In this document: one piece after another, positions 7,016-19,465 of the stretch
How positions within the stretch are numbered: position 1 is the first letter of the stretch
Layout of the letters: each line of letters opens with the position of its first letter
The notes under the pieces: generated by a model
Database searches by the model: none
What the model was told of the DNA's origin: nothing
What the model saw: the letters and a program-made list of their open reading frames with translations, nothing else
Program-made: the position numbers and the translations under genes
NCBI GenBank assembly: GCA_021205635.1
Contig: JAJPXC010000155.1
Location: forward strand, 1-58,949
Length of the DNA stretch: 58,949 nt
Source: Bacteroidales bacterium
GTDB taxonomy: Bacteria; Bacteroidota; Bacteroidia; Bacteroidales; Muribaculaceae
Direction of reading: 5' to 3'

Positions 7016-8998
7016 ATGGTAAATGGATTTCTAAGAGTTGCGGCCACAGTGCCAAAAGTTACTCCCGCCGATTGTGCGGCCAACGTCGAGGGCATTATCG
7101 CCTTGGCTAAAGAGTTGGACGCCAAGGGCGCGCGCCTTATCGTGTTCCCCGAGTTGTGCATCACGGGCTACACGTGTGGCGACCTGTTCCACCAGCAAAA
7201 GTTGCTCGACGACGCCTTGGATGGCCTCCAAACGATTCTCGCGGCCTCGAGCGCCATCAAGGCAATCTTGGTTGTGGGAATGCCCCTGCGCATCGGCACC
7301 GGGCTCTACAACTGCGCCGTCGCTGTCCACGACTACCAGGTGTTGGGAATCGTGCCCAAGTGCTACATTCCCAATTACAACGAATTTTACGAGAAGCGGT
7401 GGTTCCACAGCGGCTACGACCTCAACACGCAAGTGCGATTAGAAAATCAATGCCAGCCAGTGCCTGTGTCGCCCAACCTTATTATCAACGCCAGATGGAT
7501 GATTGATGACGACCGCCTGTCCAAATGGATAGACGACAGCGTCAAGATTGGCATCGAGATTTGCGAGGACCTGTGGAGCCCCACGCCAAGATCCACTCAA
7601 TTGGCTATGCAGGGAGCCGACGTGATTGTTAATCTCTCGGCCTCCAACGACCTTATCGGCAAATATCACTACCTTACCGACCTGATTCGCCAGCAATCGG
7701 GACGCCTGCTCTGCGGCTACGTATACGCAGGTGCCGGTTGGGGAGAGTCGTCGACCGATTTGGTGTTCGACGGCAAGGCTATAATCGCCGAGTGCGGCTC
7801 GATTCTTGGCCGTAACGAGCGATGGACGCACACACCACAATACGTGATCCGCGACCTTGATCTTGAGGCCATCCGTCGCGACCGCCTGCACCTAGGCACA
7901 TTTACCGACGCTGTCAAGAGTTTCCAGCCTCTGTCCGAGACGGTAAATGTGGATTGCGGTCTCCATTACCACGAGCTCCCCGACCTGCTACGTGAGGTTG
8001 TCCCCCACCCCTTCGTGCCCTCCGACAAGGGCCACCGCGACGAGCGCTGCTCCGAGATTATCAACATCCAAGTGGCAGGATTGGCGCGCCGCTTGGACGC
8101 CACGAGGTGCCGTAAGCTCGTTGTGGGCATCTCAGGTGGATTGGACTCAACGCTAGCCTTGCTGGTGGCTGTGGAGGCCTTCGACTCGCTGGGATTGGAC
8201 CGCAAGGGGATTATCGGAGTCACAATGCCCGGATTCGGCACCACCAAGCGCACCAAATCCAACGCCGCACTTCTTATGGAGACGTTGGGCGTCACCATCC
8301 GCGAGATCCCTATCGGCGAGGCGGTCAACATCCATTTCCGCGACATAGGTCACGACCCCGAGGTGAAGGACGTTACCTACGAGAATTCCCAGGCACGCGA
8401 GCGCACCCAGATACTGATGGATCTCGCCAACCAAGAAGGCGGCATGGTGCTCGGTACCGGCGACCTTTCGGAATTGGCTCTCGGCTGGGCTACTTACAAC
8501 GGCGACCACATGTCGATGTACGGTGTCAACGCCTCGGTGCCCAAAACCTTGGTGAAATATCTTGTGCAATGGTTTGCCGACCGTACCGACAACGAACAGG
8601 AGCGTCGCACGCTTTTGGACATCATCGACACCCCGGTAAGCCCCGAGCTGCTCCCTGCCGACACCCATGGCAACATCGCACAGAAAACCGAGGACTTGGT
8701 GGGTCCCTACGAGCTCCACGACTTCTTCCTCTACTACACATTGCGTTACGGCTATAGTCCCTCCCGTGTATTGTTCTTGGCTGAGCAAGCCTTCAATGAA
8801 AGCTTTAATCGAGCAACGATATTGAATTGGTTGAAAACATTCTACAGAAGATTCTTTAACCAACAGTTTAAACGATCTTGTCTCCCCGACGGGCCTAAGG
8901 TGGGTAGCGTGTGCCTGTCGCCACGAGGCGATTGGCGTATGCCCAGCGACGCCTCAGCCCGGGCATGGATCGAAGAGATAGCAAATATTAAGTATTAG
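7016..8998 (+). CDS. nadE: Glutamine-hydrolysing NAD+ synthetase
   Basis: 660 residues, the usual size of the two-domain bacterial enzyme. The N-terminal nitrilase-like glutaminase domain has the Glu-Lys-Cys triad: E46 in [10 protein letters not shown]115 in VPKCYIPNY and C183 in GIEICEDLW. The C-terminal synthetase domain carries the ATP pyrophosphatase loop SGGLDS at 373-378 and the [13 protein letters not shown] motif. It amidates nicotinic acid adenine dinucleotide to NAD+ with ammonia channelled from glutamine. The stop codon lies inside short ATTAGTG heptamer repeats. No operon partner is obvious. Confidence 0.95.
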   Translation: MVNGFLRVAATVPKVTPADCAANVEGIIALAKELDAKGARLIVFPELCITGYTCGDLFHQQKLLDDALDGLQTILAASSAIKAILVVGMPLRIGTGLYNCAVAVHDYQVLGIVPKCYIPNYNEFYEKRWFHSGYDLNTQVRLENQCQPVPVSPNLIINARWMIDDDRLSKWIDDSVKIGIEICEDLWSPTPRSTQLAMQGADVIVNLSASNDLIGKYHYLTDLIRQQSGRLLCGYVYAGAGWGESSTDLVFDGKAIIAECGSILGRNERWTHTPQYVIRDLDLEAIRRDRLHLGTFTDAVKSFQPLSETVNVDCGLHYHELPDLLREVVPHPFVPSDKGHRDERCSEIINIQVAGLARRLDATRCRKLVVGISGGLDSTLALLVAVEAFDSLGLDRKGIIGVTMPGFGTTKRTKSNAALLMETLGVTIREIPIGEAVNIHFRDIGHDPEVKDVTYENSQARERTQILMDLANQEGGMVLGTGDLSELALGWATYNGDHMSMYGVNASVPKTLVKYLVQWFADRTDNEQERRTLLDIIDTPVSPELLPADTHGNIAQKTEDLVGPYELHDFFLYYTLRYGYSPSRVLFLAEQAFNESFNRATILNWLKTFYRRFFNQQFKRSCLPDGPKVGSVCLSPRGDWRMPSDASARAWIEEIANIKY

Positions 8999-9014
8999 TG
9001 ATTAGTGATTAAGT
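8994..9014 (+). repeat. Short heptamer repeat ATTAGTG at the nadE stop
   Basis: Two exact ATTAGTG copies (8994-9007) and a third diverged copy. The first contains the TAG stop of nadE. Confidence 0.6.
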
Positions 9015-9095
9015 ATAATAGCTTTTTTGCTCGCATTTATATTTCCCGTTTATTGGCGTAATCGATAAAGGAGAAAAGGAGGAAAGGAACAATTC

Positions 9096-9133
9096 ACTGA
9101 AAACTGAAAACTGAAAACTGAAAACTGAAAACT
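9096..9133 (+). repeat. Heptamer tandem array ACTGAAA x5
   Basis: Five exact copies at 9096-9130 plus ACT, ending only 4 bp before the ATG of the prolyl oligopeptidase gene at 9138. It therefore occupies the translation-initiation region. Confidence 0.9.
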
Positions 9134-9137
9134 ATAT

Positions 9138-11251
<2,114 letters not shown>

Positions 11252-11255
<4 letters not shown>

Positions 11256-12175
11256 AGGTCAAAGCGCTAATATTATCCATATTGGCGAGCGCCACGCTCA
11301 GCGGTTGCTTCACTGGCATCGAAAGCACCCCCAAGATCACGTCGAAGGACGTGCGTCGTGAGGGTGCCGACGCTGTCACGGCCGAGAATCGCTATCTGGC
11401 CGACATCGAGGCCTTCCCCTACGACCAGTGGAAGCCGGGTAAGCAGTTGATGGTGTCCGACCCGAAAATCGCTCTCGCGCTTTCCGGCGACGCCGACTCG
11501 CTGCAATACGGAGATATCCTCACCTTCGACGGCTTTGAAACAACCCGCGACATCACCGGAGATGAGGTTACACTGTTTCGCTTGATCAACCAGGCCAACG
11601 ATTACGCGTTCCTCGTCTACCGCTCTAGCATGTCGCCCGAATGGCTGAAGGCTTTGCCGGGAATTGACGTGCCCTTCACAATCGACCTTGATATCGTCGC
11701 GGCCGCTCGCGAAAGATTGGTCACCAAGCAACTGTACACCCTTACTTACAATTGGCTTGACGAGCAAGGACGCACTATCCGTGGCCGCAAATTCGTCCCC
11801 GTGACAGTGACCAATGTCTCCCCGGGCACCACCGACTTCCCAATCAAGGTGGAATTCGTTGACGACAAGGGACTCAAAGGGTCGCTTATGATAGCCTTGA
11901 GTAGAGCGCTGCAATCCACTCGCGGGTTTGAGACGCTGTTCTCCTTCAACGATCCTCACCTGCGTTATCCGCAAGTGAGCGATTACATGTGGGAGCGTAT
12001 CACCCAGGGGCGAGTGGAGGATGAGATGACCACCACCGAGGTGCGATTGGCTATCGGAGCGCCGCAAGAGATTGTCAGAGCCCCGGGATATGGGGGCGTG
12101 CGTGAACGCTGGATCTATTCTGACGGTGTTTACGCCGATTTTGAGAACGGATTGCTTGTTAATTTCAGGAAATAA
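11252..12175 (+). CDS. Lipoprotein with BamE/SmpA-like C-terminus
   Basis: 307 residues. A lipoprotein signal peptide ends at the lipobox LSGC. The last ~60 residues (TEVRLAIGAPQEI, then RERWIYSDGVYADFENGLL) resemble the repeated unit of SmpA/BamE-type small outer-membrane lipoprotein domains. The central part has no motif I recognise. The ATG overlaps the stop of the prolyl oligopeptidase gene by 4 bp, and the MBL hydrolase follows after 11 bp. It probably lies in the periplasm or outer membrane, function unknown. Confidence 0.7.
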
Positions 12176-12186
12176 CAAACAAAGAT

Positions 12187-12951
12187 ATGCGCTTAACTTT
12201 CCTCGGAACCGGCACATCCACGGGCGTACCGATGCTTCGGTGCCTGTGCGATGTGTGCCGTTCCTCCGACCCCCACGACCATCGCCTGCGCGCCTCGGCC
12301 TTAGTTGAGGTTAAGGGGGTAAACCTATTAATCGACTGCGGGCCCGATTTTTACGCCCAGATGTTGCGACTTGACAGCCCCGAGCTCGACGCGCTGTTAA
12401 TTACCCATGTCCATTACGACCATGTGGGTGGTATCGACGACTTGCGTCCCTACTGTACCGCTGAAGGTTTCCCGGTATACTGCCGACCCGATGTGGCCCG
12501 TAACCTGCGCGAGCGCCTGCCTTATTGTTTCGCCACCAACCATTACCCCGGTGCGCCTCGTTTCGCCATACACGAAATCGACGAGCGTTACCCGTTCTGC
12601 ATCCGCGACGTGGTCGTCACTCCCCTGCCGGTAAAGCATTACCTGCTCAACATCCTCGGCTACCGAATCGGCCGCTTGGCTTATATCACCGACGCCAAAG
12701 AGATCTCCGATGACACATTGAAGAAGTGCAAAGGCGTTGACACCCTTGTGATTAACGCCCTGCGCAAGAAGGAACACATTTCCCATTTCACAATCGACGA
12801 CGCCCTGGATTTCATCGGTAAAGTAAAGCCCCGTGTGGCTTATTTGATTCACATGAGCCACGACTTCGGCCGACATGCCGACATTCAACCTTCTTTGCCC
12901 TCAAACGTTTATATAGCATACGACGGACTCTCAATCGAGATTCCCGACTGA
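12187..12951 (+). CDS. MBL-fold hydrolase, PhnP-like
   Basis: 254 residues. The N-terminus LGTGTSTGVPML and the early Cys cluster (CLCDVC) match PhnP-type phosphoribosyl cyclic phosphodiesterases, which carry an extra structural zinc. The metal-binding HVHYDH motif follows in THVHYDHVGGIDDLRP, and later ligands appear in PVKHYLL and HMSHDFG. PhnP cleaves a cyclic phosphodiester in phosphonate breakdown. No phn genes are nearby, so the substrate in this organism is uncertain. It is the third gene of the operon starting at 9138, 11 bp after the lipoprotein gene. Confidence 0.8.
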   Translation: MRLTFLGTGTSTGVPMLRCLCDVCRSSDPHDHRLRASALVEVKGVNLLIDCGPDFYAQMLRLDSPELDALLITHVHYDHVGGIDDLRPYCTAEGFPVYCRPDVARNLRERLPYCFATNHYPGAPRFAIHEIDERYPFCIRDVVVTPLPVKHYLLNILGYRIGRLAYITDAKEISDDTLKKCKGVDTLVINALRKKEHISHFTIDDALDFIGKVKPRVAYLIHMSHDFGRHADIQPSLPSNVYIAYDGLSIEIPD

Positions 12952-12974
12952 CGATTTTCCACTGCGTTTCGACT

Positions 12975-13463
12975 ATGCAACAAGAAGGTACACTTACACT
13001 TAGCCATATCCCCGCCTCATTGGAGGTGGTGGCGCCCCCGTGCCAAGGGGCTTTTATGGCGCATTATCTCATGTGGTGGCTCAGGCGCTGGTGGTGGATA
13101 CCGACGCTGATTGTGCTTGTGCCCGTTTTTCTGTGGGTGTGTAGCGACAACATCGCGTGGCTGCTCGTCTCGGCTATGCTCCTATGTCTTTGCTACCCGA
13201 TGATGCTTTACTTGATTTTGGCTCGCTTTGCACTGCACGTTGACGGCCGTCGAGCTATGCACTCAGCAGAGGTTAAGCTCACTCCGTCCACACTTTCCAT
13301 CCACTATCTCCCCCTGAGCGACACCAATAACAATGCGCCAAAGGACGTTGTGGTCCCTCGTGACGAAATAAGGGAATGGGGTGTCGGGGGAAAGCACATC
13401 CACGTGGTGTTCGGCCCCTCGCCTCACGATTTTATCGCTTTGCCGTTGGACGCAGCGGGTTAG
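12975..13463 (+). CDS. Membrane protein of unknown function (two TM segments)
   Basis: 162 residues. Two adjacent hydrophobic helices are clear at about residues 38-62 ([17 protein letters not shown]) and 62-85 ([21 protein letters not shown]). A soluble C-terminal domain of ~75 residues follows, with a [10 protein letters not shown] segment of the kind seen in small PH-like or YcxB-like membrane proteins. The start is ATG at 12975, 23 bp after the PhnP-like gene. The stop overlaps the convergent rsgA by 4 bp. I do not recognise the family with certainty. Confidence 0.6.
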   Translation: MQQEGTLTLSHIPASLEVVAPPCQGAFMAHYLMWWLRRWWWIPTLIVLVPVFLWVCSDNIAWLLVSAMLLCLCYPMMLYLILARFALHVDGRRAMHSAEVKLTPSTLSIHYLPLSDTNNNAPKDVVVPRDEIREWGVGGKHIHVVFGPSPHDFIALPLDAAG

Positions 13464-14401
13464 TACGGCTTTCTGTACTTGTCGGGAGCCGAATCCTGTA
13501 ATATGCTTAAATATGAGTTGTAGCGCGACTGGGCGATACGATTGTCGGCCAGCGCTTCGAGCACAGCGCAGCCTGGCTCATGGGTGTGCGTGCAGTTTCC
13601 ATAGCGGCATTCCTTGGAAATCTCAAAGATCTCAGGGAAATAGTGGCTAGCCTCCTTGTCGGAGATATCGATTGTGCCGAAGCCCTTCACTCCCGGGGTG
13701 TCGATAAGCCATCCACCCTCGGGCAACTGGTGCATCTCGGAGAAAGTGGTGGTGTGCATTCCGGTGTCGTGGATTGTGGAGATTTCGGCCGTGCGCAGTT
13801 TCAGGCCGGGGATCAGGTCGTTGATTAACGTGCTCTTCCCCACTCCCGAGTTGCCCGACAGCAATGTCACCTTATCATGAAGCAATTCACGCAACTGGTC
13901 TACACCTTCCAAAGTCTTTGCCGAGGTGTGGAGAACCGTGTAACCAATGGAGCGATAAAGATAGGTCACGGCCTCAAGCAGTTCCATCTCATCGGGGTCG
14001 TCGTGAAGAAGGTCTACCTTGTTGATTACTATCACAGGTTTCACCTGATAAGCCTCAGCGGTAGCCAAGAAACGGTCGATGAAGGTAGTGGAGGTTGTAG
14101 GATGGGCCAGCGTCACCACAAGCAATGCCTGATCGAGATTGGAGGCTAAAATATGAGCCTCTTTGGAGAGATTGGAGGCTCGGCGGATGATATAGTTACG
14201 GCGTGGCTGGATACGGGTAATAAAAGCCGTGCCGTCGGCACCGGGGGTATAGTCCACACGGTCGCCAACGGCTACGGGATTAGTCGTGCGTATTCCTTTA
14301 AGTCGGAGGTTGCCCTTTACCTTGCTGTTGACCAAGGCGCCGCCTTCATCGGGCAACACCTGATACCAGCTGCCGGTATTCTTAACAACGAGCCCCTCCA
14401 T
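13460..14401 (-). CDS. rsgA: Ribosome small subunit-dependent GTPase RsgA
   Basis: 313 residues. An N-terminal OB-fold precedes a circularly permuted GTPase domain with motif order NKVD (G4), GNSGVGKST (G1) and DTPGVKGFG (G3), the hallmark of RsgA/YjeQ. A C-terminal zinc knuckle is visible in [14 protein letters not shown]. It assists late 30S subunit maturation and release of assembly factors. The leader contains the CTTTAAA heptamer array that also covers the lpxA stop, so rsgA may be read through from the lpx genes. Confidence 0.95.
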   Translation of the reverse strand: MEGLVVKNTGSWYQVLPDEGGALVNSKVKGNLRLKGIRTTNPVAVGDRVDYTPGADGTAFITRIQPRRNYIIRRASNLSKEAHILASNLDQALLVVTLAHPTTSTTFIDRFLATAEAYQVKPVIVINKVDLLHDDPDEMELLEAVTYLYRSIGYTVLHTSAKTLEGVDQLRELLHDKVTLLSGNSGVGKSTLINDLIPGLKLRTAEISTIHDTGMHTTTFSEMHQLPEGGWLIDTPGVKGFGTIDISDKEASHYFPEIFEISKECRYGNCTHTHEPGCAVLEALADNRIAQSRYNSYLSILQDSAPDKYRKPY

Positions 14402-14432
14402 AGGTAAAGCATTTAACGTTTAGCCAAATATG

Positions 14433-14467
14433 CTTTAAACTTTAAACCTTAAACTTTAAACTTTAAA
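14433..14467 (-). repeat. Heptamer tandem array CTTTAAA x5
   Basis: Five units in the plus-strand reading, one of them diverged (CCTTAAA). The array contains the lpxA stop codon (14463-14465) and lies ~32 bp upstream of the rsgA start. Confidence 0.85.
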
Positions 14468-15239
14468 CATATCCACGGATGATTCCTCGCTTAGCGTTCT
14501 GGACGAAGAGGATAATCTCGTCGCGCTCGGGAGTGGCGGGCAACTCGGCCTCGATGCGCTCGATCGCGTCGGACACGTTCAAGCCCGAGAGGTAAAGGTA
14601 ACGGTAAATCTCCTGGATGGAGTAGATCGTTTGTGCCGAGAAGTTGCGGCGACGCAGGCCGATGGAGTTGACGCCAGCGTAGGAGATAGGCTCGCGAGCG
14701 GCCTTAACGTAAGGGGGGATGTCCTTGTTGACCAAAGCGCCACCCTGGATCATCACATGCGGACCAATGTGGCAGAACTGGTGAATCAACGTGCCACCAC
14801 CGATTACTGCGTAATTGTCGACCACAACCTCGCCAGCTATCTGGGTAGCATTGGACATAATCACATTGTCGCCTACCACGCAGTCGTGGGCGATATGGCT
14901 ATAGGCCATAATCAAGCAGTTGTTGCCAACGACGGTTTTACCCTTGGCGGCGGTGCCGCGGTTGATGGTGACGCACTCGCGGATGGTGGTGTTATCGCCG
15001 ATGATTGCAGTGGTTTCCTCACCGCGGAATTTCAAGTCCTGTGGGATACCGGAAATGACCGCACCGGGAAAAATAGTGCAATTCTTACCGATGCGAGCGC
15101 CCTCCATGATGGTAACGTTGGAGCCGATACGAGTGCCCTCGCCGATCTCCACATTTTGGTCGATCGTCACGAAGGGGTCGATCACCACGCTCGGGGCAAT
15201 TTTGGCCGCCGGGTGGATATAGGACAACGGTTGTTTCAT
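14463..15239 (-). CDS. lpxA: Acyl-ACP--UDP-N-acetylglucosamine O-acyltransferase LpxA
   Basis: 258 residues, a left-handed parallel beta-helix of hexapeptide repeats. LpxA adds the first 3-hydroxyacyl chain to UDP-GlcNAc in lipid A synthesis. The catalytic region is HIAHDC (H115 and H118 here), followed by the VHQFC-type His in TLIHQFC. The position equivalent to E. coli His144 is Glu (IAGEV). The start is taken at ATG 15239 (MKQPLSYIHP) rather than an in-frame ATG 33 bp upstream, because family members begin at the IHP segment. It belongs to the minus-strand lpxD-lpxC/fabZ-lpxA group. Confidence 0.95.
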   Translation of the reverse strand: MKQPLSYIHPAAKIAPSVVIDPFVTIDQNVEIGEGTRIGSNVTIMEGARIGKNCTIFPGAVISGIPQDLKFRGEETTAIIGDNTTIRECVTINRGTAAKGKTVVGNNCLIMAYSHIAHDCVVGDNVIMSNATQIAGEVVVDNYAVIGGGTLIHQFCHIGPHVMIQGGALVNKDIPPYVKAAREPISYAGVNSIGLRRRNFSAQTIYSIQEIYRYLYLSGLNVSDAIERIEAELPATPERDEIILFVQNAKRGIIRGYV

Positions 15240-15333
15240 AATCCTTATATTATAATGATTGGTAATTCTCATTTTTGAGTCCAGGAATAAAGGCCTCTTT
15301 AATCCTTTAATCCTTTCCTCCTTTAAACTATTA

Positions 15334-15420
15334 ACTAGAAACTAGAAACTAGAAACTAGAAACCAGATACCAGAAACCAGAAACTAGAAACTAGAAACTA
15401 GAAACTAGAAACTAGAAACT
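15334..15420 (-). repeat. Heptamer tandem array ACTAGAA x12
   Basis: Twelve contiguous 7-bp units at 15334-15417 (84 bp) plus ACT. Most are ACTAGAA, with three central variants (ACCAGAT, ACCAGAA, ACCAGAA). It lies directly after the lpxC/fabZ stop and ~95 bp before the lpxA start. Confidence 0.92.
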
Positions 15421-15421
15421 T

Positions 15422-16807
15422 TTAACCCTTATTCTTAACAATCTGCGCCATGAACTCACATTCACACACCACCTTCTCGCCCACGAAAGCTATACCCTTC
15501 ATCACGGCGCAACCGCGACGCAAGGGAGTGAGGAACGATACATGGAACAGCAACGTGTCGCCCGGCACAACCTTTTGGCGGAACTTCACGTTGTCGATCT
15601 TCATGAAATAGGTGGAATAGAGCTCGGGGTCCTCAACGGTGGAGAGCACCAGCAGTCCACCAGTCTGAGCCATGGCCTCGATCATAAGCACGCCGGGCAA
15701 CACCGGCTCCTGTGGGAAGTGCCCCTGGAAGAACGGCTCGTTGGTGGTTACGTTCTTCACGCCCACGATGTGGTTCAAGCCCTTCTCGATCACCTTGTCA
15801 ACCAAGGCGAACGGGTAGCGGTGGGGCAGCAGGCGACGGATGTCGTTGATGTCCATTATGGGAGCCACGTTGGGGTTGTAAACGGGCGCTTGCACCTCCT
15901 GGCGCTTGATCTCGCGGCGCACGCGCTTGGAGAACGTAGTGTTGATCGTGTGGCCGGGGCGGGTGGCGATGATCTTGCCCTTCAAGGGACGACCGATCAG
16001 GGCGATGTCGCCAATCACGTCAAGGAGTTTGTGACGGGCCGGCTCGTTCTCCGAGGTCAACGGCTTGGTGTTAAGGTAGCCTAGAGCCTCAGCCTCCTTA
16101 TGTTGCACGCCCATCAGGTCGGCCAAGCGGTCAAGCTCGGCTTGGGGAACTGGGCTGTCGTAAATCACTATAGCGTTGTCGAGGTCGCCACCCTTGATGA
16201 GGTTGCCCTTTACCAGCGGCTCAATCTCGCGCACAAAAACGAACGTGCGGCTGGCGGCTACCTGGTCGTTGAAGTCGCTCATCTTCTCCAGAGCGGCATA
16301 TTGGTTGTTGAGCACTGGTGAATCGAAACCAATCATGGCGTCAACCGAGAAATCATCGTCGGGGAGAACAACGATTGACGAGCCGGTGGTGTCGTCACGC
16401 ACCTCGATTTTCTGCTTTACCACATAGTAATTTTTGTCGGCCTCCTGCTCCTCCAGACCGGCCTCGGCGATCTTCTCGCTGTAGATTTTGGCCGAGCCGT
16501 CAAGGATAGGAACCTCCGGGGCGTTTACCTTAATAAGAACATTGTCGATGCCGGCGGCGTATAGGGCCGCCATGGCGTGCTCGATTGTTGACACTTTCAC
16601 ATCGCCCTGGGCGACCACCGTTCCGCGAGTGGTTGACACCACATTTTCGGCCAATGCGTCCACCAGAGGCTCCCCCTCGAGATCCACTCGCTGGAATTTA
16701 TAACCATGCCCGATGGGTGCGGGACAGAATGTGGCTTCGATATCCAAGCCGGTGTGAAGGCCCTTGCCTTTTACGGTAAACGGTTGCTTAAGAGTGAGTT
16801 GCTTCAT
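15422..16807 (-). CDS. lpxC/fabZ: Bifunctional LpxC/FabZ (UDP-3-O-acyl-GlcNAc deacetylase / 3-hydroxyacyl-ACP dehydratase)
   Basis: 461 residues. Residues 1-~305 are LpxC, which commits UDP-3-O-acyl-GlcNAc to lipid A synthesis; zinc ligands appear in STIEHAMAAL and HKLLDVIGD. Residues ~315-461 are FabZ, which dehydrates 3-hydroxyacyl-ACP in fatty-acid elongation; the active-site His and Glu are in GHFPQEPVLPGVLMIEA. The fusion is normal for Bacteroidetes and couples two enzymes that compete for hydroxyacyl-ACP. The gene follows lpxD by 17 bp. A 12-unit heptamer array begins right after the stop. Confidence 0.97.
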   Translation of the reverse strand: MKQLTLKQPFTVKGKGLHTGLDIEATFCPAPIGHGYKFQRVDLEGEPLVDALAENVVSTTRGTVVAQGDVKVSTIEHAMAALYAAGIDNVLIKVNAPEVPILDGSAKIYSEKIAEAGLEEQEADKNYYVVKQKIEVRDDTTGSSIVVLPDDDFSVDAMIGFDSPVLNNQYAALEKMSDFNDQVAASRTFVFVREIEPLVKGNLIKGGDLDNAIVIYDSPVPQAELDRLADLMGVQHKEAEALGYLNTKPLTSENEPARHKLLDVIGDIALIGRPLKGKIIATRPGHTINTTFSKRVRREIKRQEVQAPVYNPNVAPIMDINDIRRLLPHRYPFALVDKVIEKGLNHIVGVKNVTTNEPFFQGHFPQEPVLPGVLMIEAMAQTGGLLVLSTVEDPELYSTYFMKIDNVKFRQKVVPGDTLLFHVSFLTPLRRGCAVMKGIAFVGEKVVCECEFMAQIVKNKG

Positions 16808-16824
16808 AACGTTGCTATGAGGTA

Positions 16825-17859
16825 TTATTGTTTGTCTAAATTGTTGAGACGTCGCTCAAGGTCGCGCACGGTCTTGATCAAGTCGGGCAAGCGCTTCACG
16901 GCGGCGGCCTGTCGGAAGAAATCTTTGATGGGCGATGGCGGTGATCCGATGATTGCCTGGTCGGAGGGCACGTCGGCTGGGATGCCAGCTTGAGCGCCAA
17001 TCAAGACGCGGTCGCCGATGTGAAGGTGCCCGGCGAAACCCACCTGGCCTCCTACCTGGCAGTTGGAGCCGATTTTGGTGGACCCGGCGATACCGCTTTG
17101 GGATGCCATCACAGTGTCGTGTCCCACCTCGCAATTGTGAGCCACCTGGATAAGGTTGTCGAGCTTCACTCCGTGACCGATACGGGTTGCACCCATGGTG
17201 GCGCGGTCAATGGTGGTGTTGGCGCCAATCTCCACGTCGTCGTCGATCTCAACGATACCTATTTGTGGTATCTTCTCGTAGTGCTCGCCTACCGGAGCGA
17301 ATCCAAATCCGTCGGCACCGATCACAGCCCCAGCGTGCAGCACGCAGCGTGAGCCAATCTTGCAGCCGTGATAAACCTTCACGCCGGGGTAAAGCACCGT
17401 GTTGTCGCCGATGGTCACTCCGTCGCCGATATAGACCTGAGGGAAGATTTTCACGCCATTGCCCAGAGTCACGCCTTTACCGATATATGCGAAGGCGCCC
17501 ACATAGCCGTCGTCGGGAATCGTCACCCCTTCCGAGATATACGACGGCTGCTCGATGCCCACGTGCTTGGGTGCGAGCATCTCCGACACCATGCGCAGCA
17601 ACGCGGCTACCGTGGCGTAAGGGTCATCTACCTTGATAAGGGTGGCTTTCACCTCCCCTTCCGGCTCAAAGTCGCGCTTTACCAGCACCACCGACGATCC
17701 CGTGGTGTAGATGTACTTGCTGTATTTGGGGTTGGCAAGGAACGAGATTGCGCCTGGCCGGCCCTCCTCGATCTTGGCGAAAGTGCTCACTGCCGCGTCG
17801 GGGTTGCCGATCACGGTGCCCTGCACCATCGCTGCTATTTGGCTTGCTGTAAACTGCAT
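16825..17859 (-). CDS. lpxD: UDP-3-O-(3-hydroxyacyl)glucosamine N-acyltransferase LpxD
   Basis: 344 residues. An N-terminal uridine-binding domain (residues 1-~100) is followed by a long hexapeptide-repeat beta-helix with the catalytic His region [13 protein letters not shown]-terminal helix ([17 protein letters not shown]) closes the protein. LpxD adds the second acyl chain after the LpxC deacetylation step. It is the first gene of the minus-strand lpx group. The 217 bp to pyrB hold divergent promoters, but I could not find a clear TAnnTTTG for lpxD. Confidence 0.95.
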   Translation of the reverse strand: MQFTASQIAAMVQGTVIGNPDAAVSTFAKIEEGRPGAISFLANPKYSKYIYTTGSSVVLVKRDFEPEGEVKATLIKVDDPYATVAALLRMVSEMLAPKHVGIEQPSYISEGVTIPDDGYVGAFAYIGKGVTLGNGVKIFPQVYIGDGVTIGDNTVLYPGVKVYHGCKIGSRCVLHAGAVIGADGFGFAPVGEHYEKIPQIGIVEIDDDVEIGANTTIDRATMGATRIGHGVKLDNLIQVAHNCEVGHDTVMASQSGIAGSTKIGSNCQVGGQVGFAGHLHIGDRVLIGAQAGIPADVPSDQAIIGSPPSPIKDFFRQAAAVKRLPDLIKTVRDLERRLNNLDKQ

Positions 17860-18003
17860 TTCTTTTGGTAGAATCTAATACATTTTCAGCGTGCAAAAAC
17901 CTTTCACACGCTTTTAACCCCACAAAATTGCGAAAAATTTTTGGATTAAGGGCAACACTTATGCGCAAAAATGCAAAAAACGTGCAAATCAGGCCAAAAA
18001 CGT

Positions 18004-18011
18004 TAATTTTG
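18004..18011 (+). promoter_or_regulatory. Upstream -7 box before pyrB
   Basis: TAATTTTG, the first of two candidate -7 boxes before pyrB. No good -33 element. Confidence 0.4.
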
Positions 18012-18047
18012 TTAACACTTGATATTGCGTTATTGAGGGAAAATTGC

Positions 18048-18055
18048 TACCTTTG
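18048..18055 (+). promoter_or_regulatory. -7 box of the pyrB operon
   Basis: TACCTTTG, with a start expected near 18062, which gives a ~15-nt leader to ATG 18077. It lies inside the longer open frame from 18044 and so excludes that start. Confidence 0.65.
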
Positions 18056-18076
18056 TGGGCAAATCTCAAAAGCTAT

Positions 18077-19018
18077 ATGGCAACGAGCACAAAAAGCCTG
18101 GTATCAATCGCCGACATTAGCCGCGACGAAATCCTCACATTGCTTGGCCAGGCGCGTTATTTCGAGGAAAACCCCAACAACCGTATCCTACAGGGAAAGG
18201 TTGTAGCCACACTATTCTTCGAGCCGTCGACGCGCACTCGCCTGAGTTTTGAAACAGCAGTAAACCGCCTCGGAGGCCGCGTGATCGGTTTCTCCGACGC
18301 CTCAACCACCTCATCCACCAAGGGCGAGACCCTTAAGGACACAATTAAGATGGTGAGCAATTACGTCGACTTGATCGTCATGCGTCACTATCTCGAGGGA
18401 GCCGCTCGATACGCCACCGAGGTGACCGACATCCCCATCATCAACGCCGGCGACGGGGCCAACCAACATCCCTCCCAAACGATGCTCGACCTCTACTCCA
18501 TCTACAAAACCCAAGGTCGCTTGGAGGACCTCGACATCACCCTCGTGGGCGACCTCAAATACGGCCGCACCGTCCATTCCCTGCTCCACGCCATGAAGCA
18601 TTTCCCCGCGAGATTCAAGTTTGTGGCCTGCGACGAGTTGAAAATGCCCCAGGAGTACAAGGATTTCTGCGACGCCAACGGAATAAAATACGAGGAGTAC
18701 ACAGAATTCTCTCCCGAGGTGATCAACAACTCCGACATTATATATATGACCCGCGTGCAACGCGAGCGCTTCACCGACATCATGGAATACGAGCGCGTGA
18801 AAAACCTCTACAACCTCAACAACGCCATGGTACAGGACTCGCGCGACAACCTGCGCATCCTCCACCCCCTACCTCGCGTCAACGAGCTCTCGATGGACCT
18901 CGACGACAATCCCAAAGCCTATTATTTCGAGCAAGCCAAGAACGGCCTATACGCCCGCCAAGCGATAATCTGCCGCTCCCTTGGAATTGACATACCTGTA
19001 ATACCAGCTCAGAAATGA
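18077..19018 (+). CDS. pyrB: Aspartate carbamoyltransferase catalytic subunit
   Basis: 313 residues. It condenses carbamoyl phosphate with aspartate in pyrimidine synthesis. The carbamoyl phosphate loop [13 protein letters not shown] sits at residues 48-59, and the aspartate-site segment [12 protein letters not shown] and the HPLPR motif are present. The start at 18077 is chosen because the -7 box at 18048-18055 excludes the earlier in-frame ATG at 18044. The stop overlaps pyrI by 4 bp (ATGA), matching the need for equal amounts of the two subunits. Confidence 0.96.
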   Translation: MATSTKSLVSIADISRDEILTLLGQARYFEENPNNRILQGKVVATLFFEPSTRTRLSFETAVNRLGGRVIGFSDASTTSSTKGETLKDTIKMVSNYVDLIVMRHYLEGAARYATEVTDIPIINAGDGANQHPSQTMLDLYSIYKTQGRLEDLDITLVGDLKYGRTVHSLLHAMKHFPARFKFVACDELKMPQEYKDFCDANGIKYEEYTEFSPEVINNSDIIYMTRVQRERFTDIMEYERVKNLYNLNNAMVQDSRDNLRILHPLPRVNELSMDLDDNPKAYYFEQAKNGLYARQAIICRSLGIDIPVIPAQK

Positions 19019-19458
19019 CCACCACCAAGAAAGAACTCGCAGTAGCCGCCCTGCGCAACGGCACCGTTATCGACCATATTCCCCCAAAAGCGCTGTTCAA
19101 GGCCGTCAAAATCCTCGGCATCGAGGGATTGGACACCCAGCTCACCATCGGCAACAACCTCGAGAGCCATCGCTATGGCGCCAAGGGAATCATCAAGGTG
19201 GCCGACACATTCTTCCCCGAGGAGACGCTCAACCGTATCGCCCTGATAGCGCCTACGGCTGTCGTCAACATCATCCGAGAGTATGAGGTTGTGGAGAAGC
19301 ACCCCGTGGAGCTGCCCGACGAGATCGTGGGATTGGTGAAATGCGACAACCCCAAGTGCATCACCAACAACGAGCCGATGGCCACCCGTTTCCATGTGAT
19401 CGACCGCGATCCCGTAACCATCAAATGCCACTACTGCCTTCACACCCAAACCAACTGA
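19015..19458 (+). CDS. pyrI: Aspartate carbamoyltransferase regulatory subunit
   Basis: 147 residues. The N-terminal allosteric domain binds nucleotides ([19 protein letters not shown]) and the C-terminal zinc domain contacts PyrB through four Cys (CDNPKC and CHYC). It forms the feedback-controlled holoenzyme with PyrB. It is translationally coupled to pyrB by overlap and followed after 7 bp by the flavin reductase gene. Confidence 0.96.
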   Translation: MTTTKKELAVAALRNGTVIDHIPPKALFKAVKILGIEGLDTQLTIGNNLESHRYGAKGIIKVADTFFPEETLNRIALIAPTAVVNIIREYEVVEKHPVELPDEIVGLVKCDNPKCITNNEPMATRFHVIDRDPVTIKCHYCLHTQTN

Positions 19459-19465
19459 TATCCTC

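Noticed and set aside
15422-16807. lpxC/fabZ fusion as a novel or erroneous gene joining
   Set aside because: The fusion is the standard form in Bacteroidetes.
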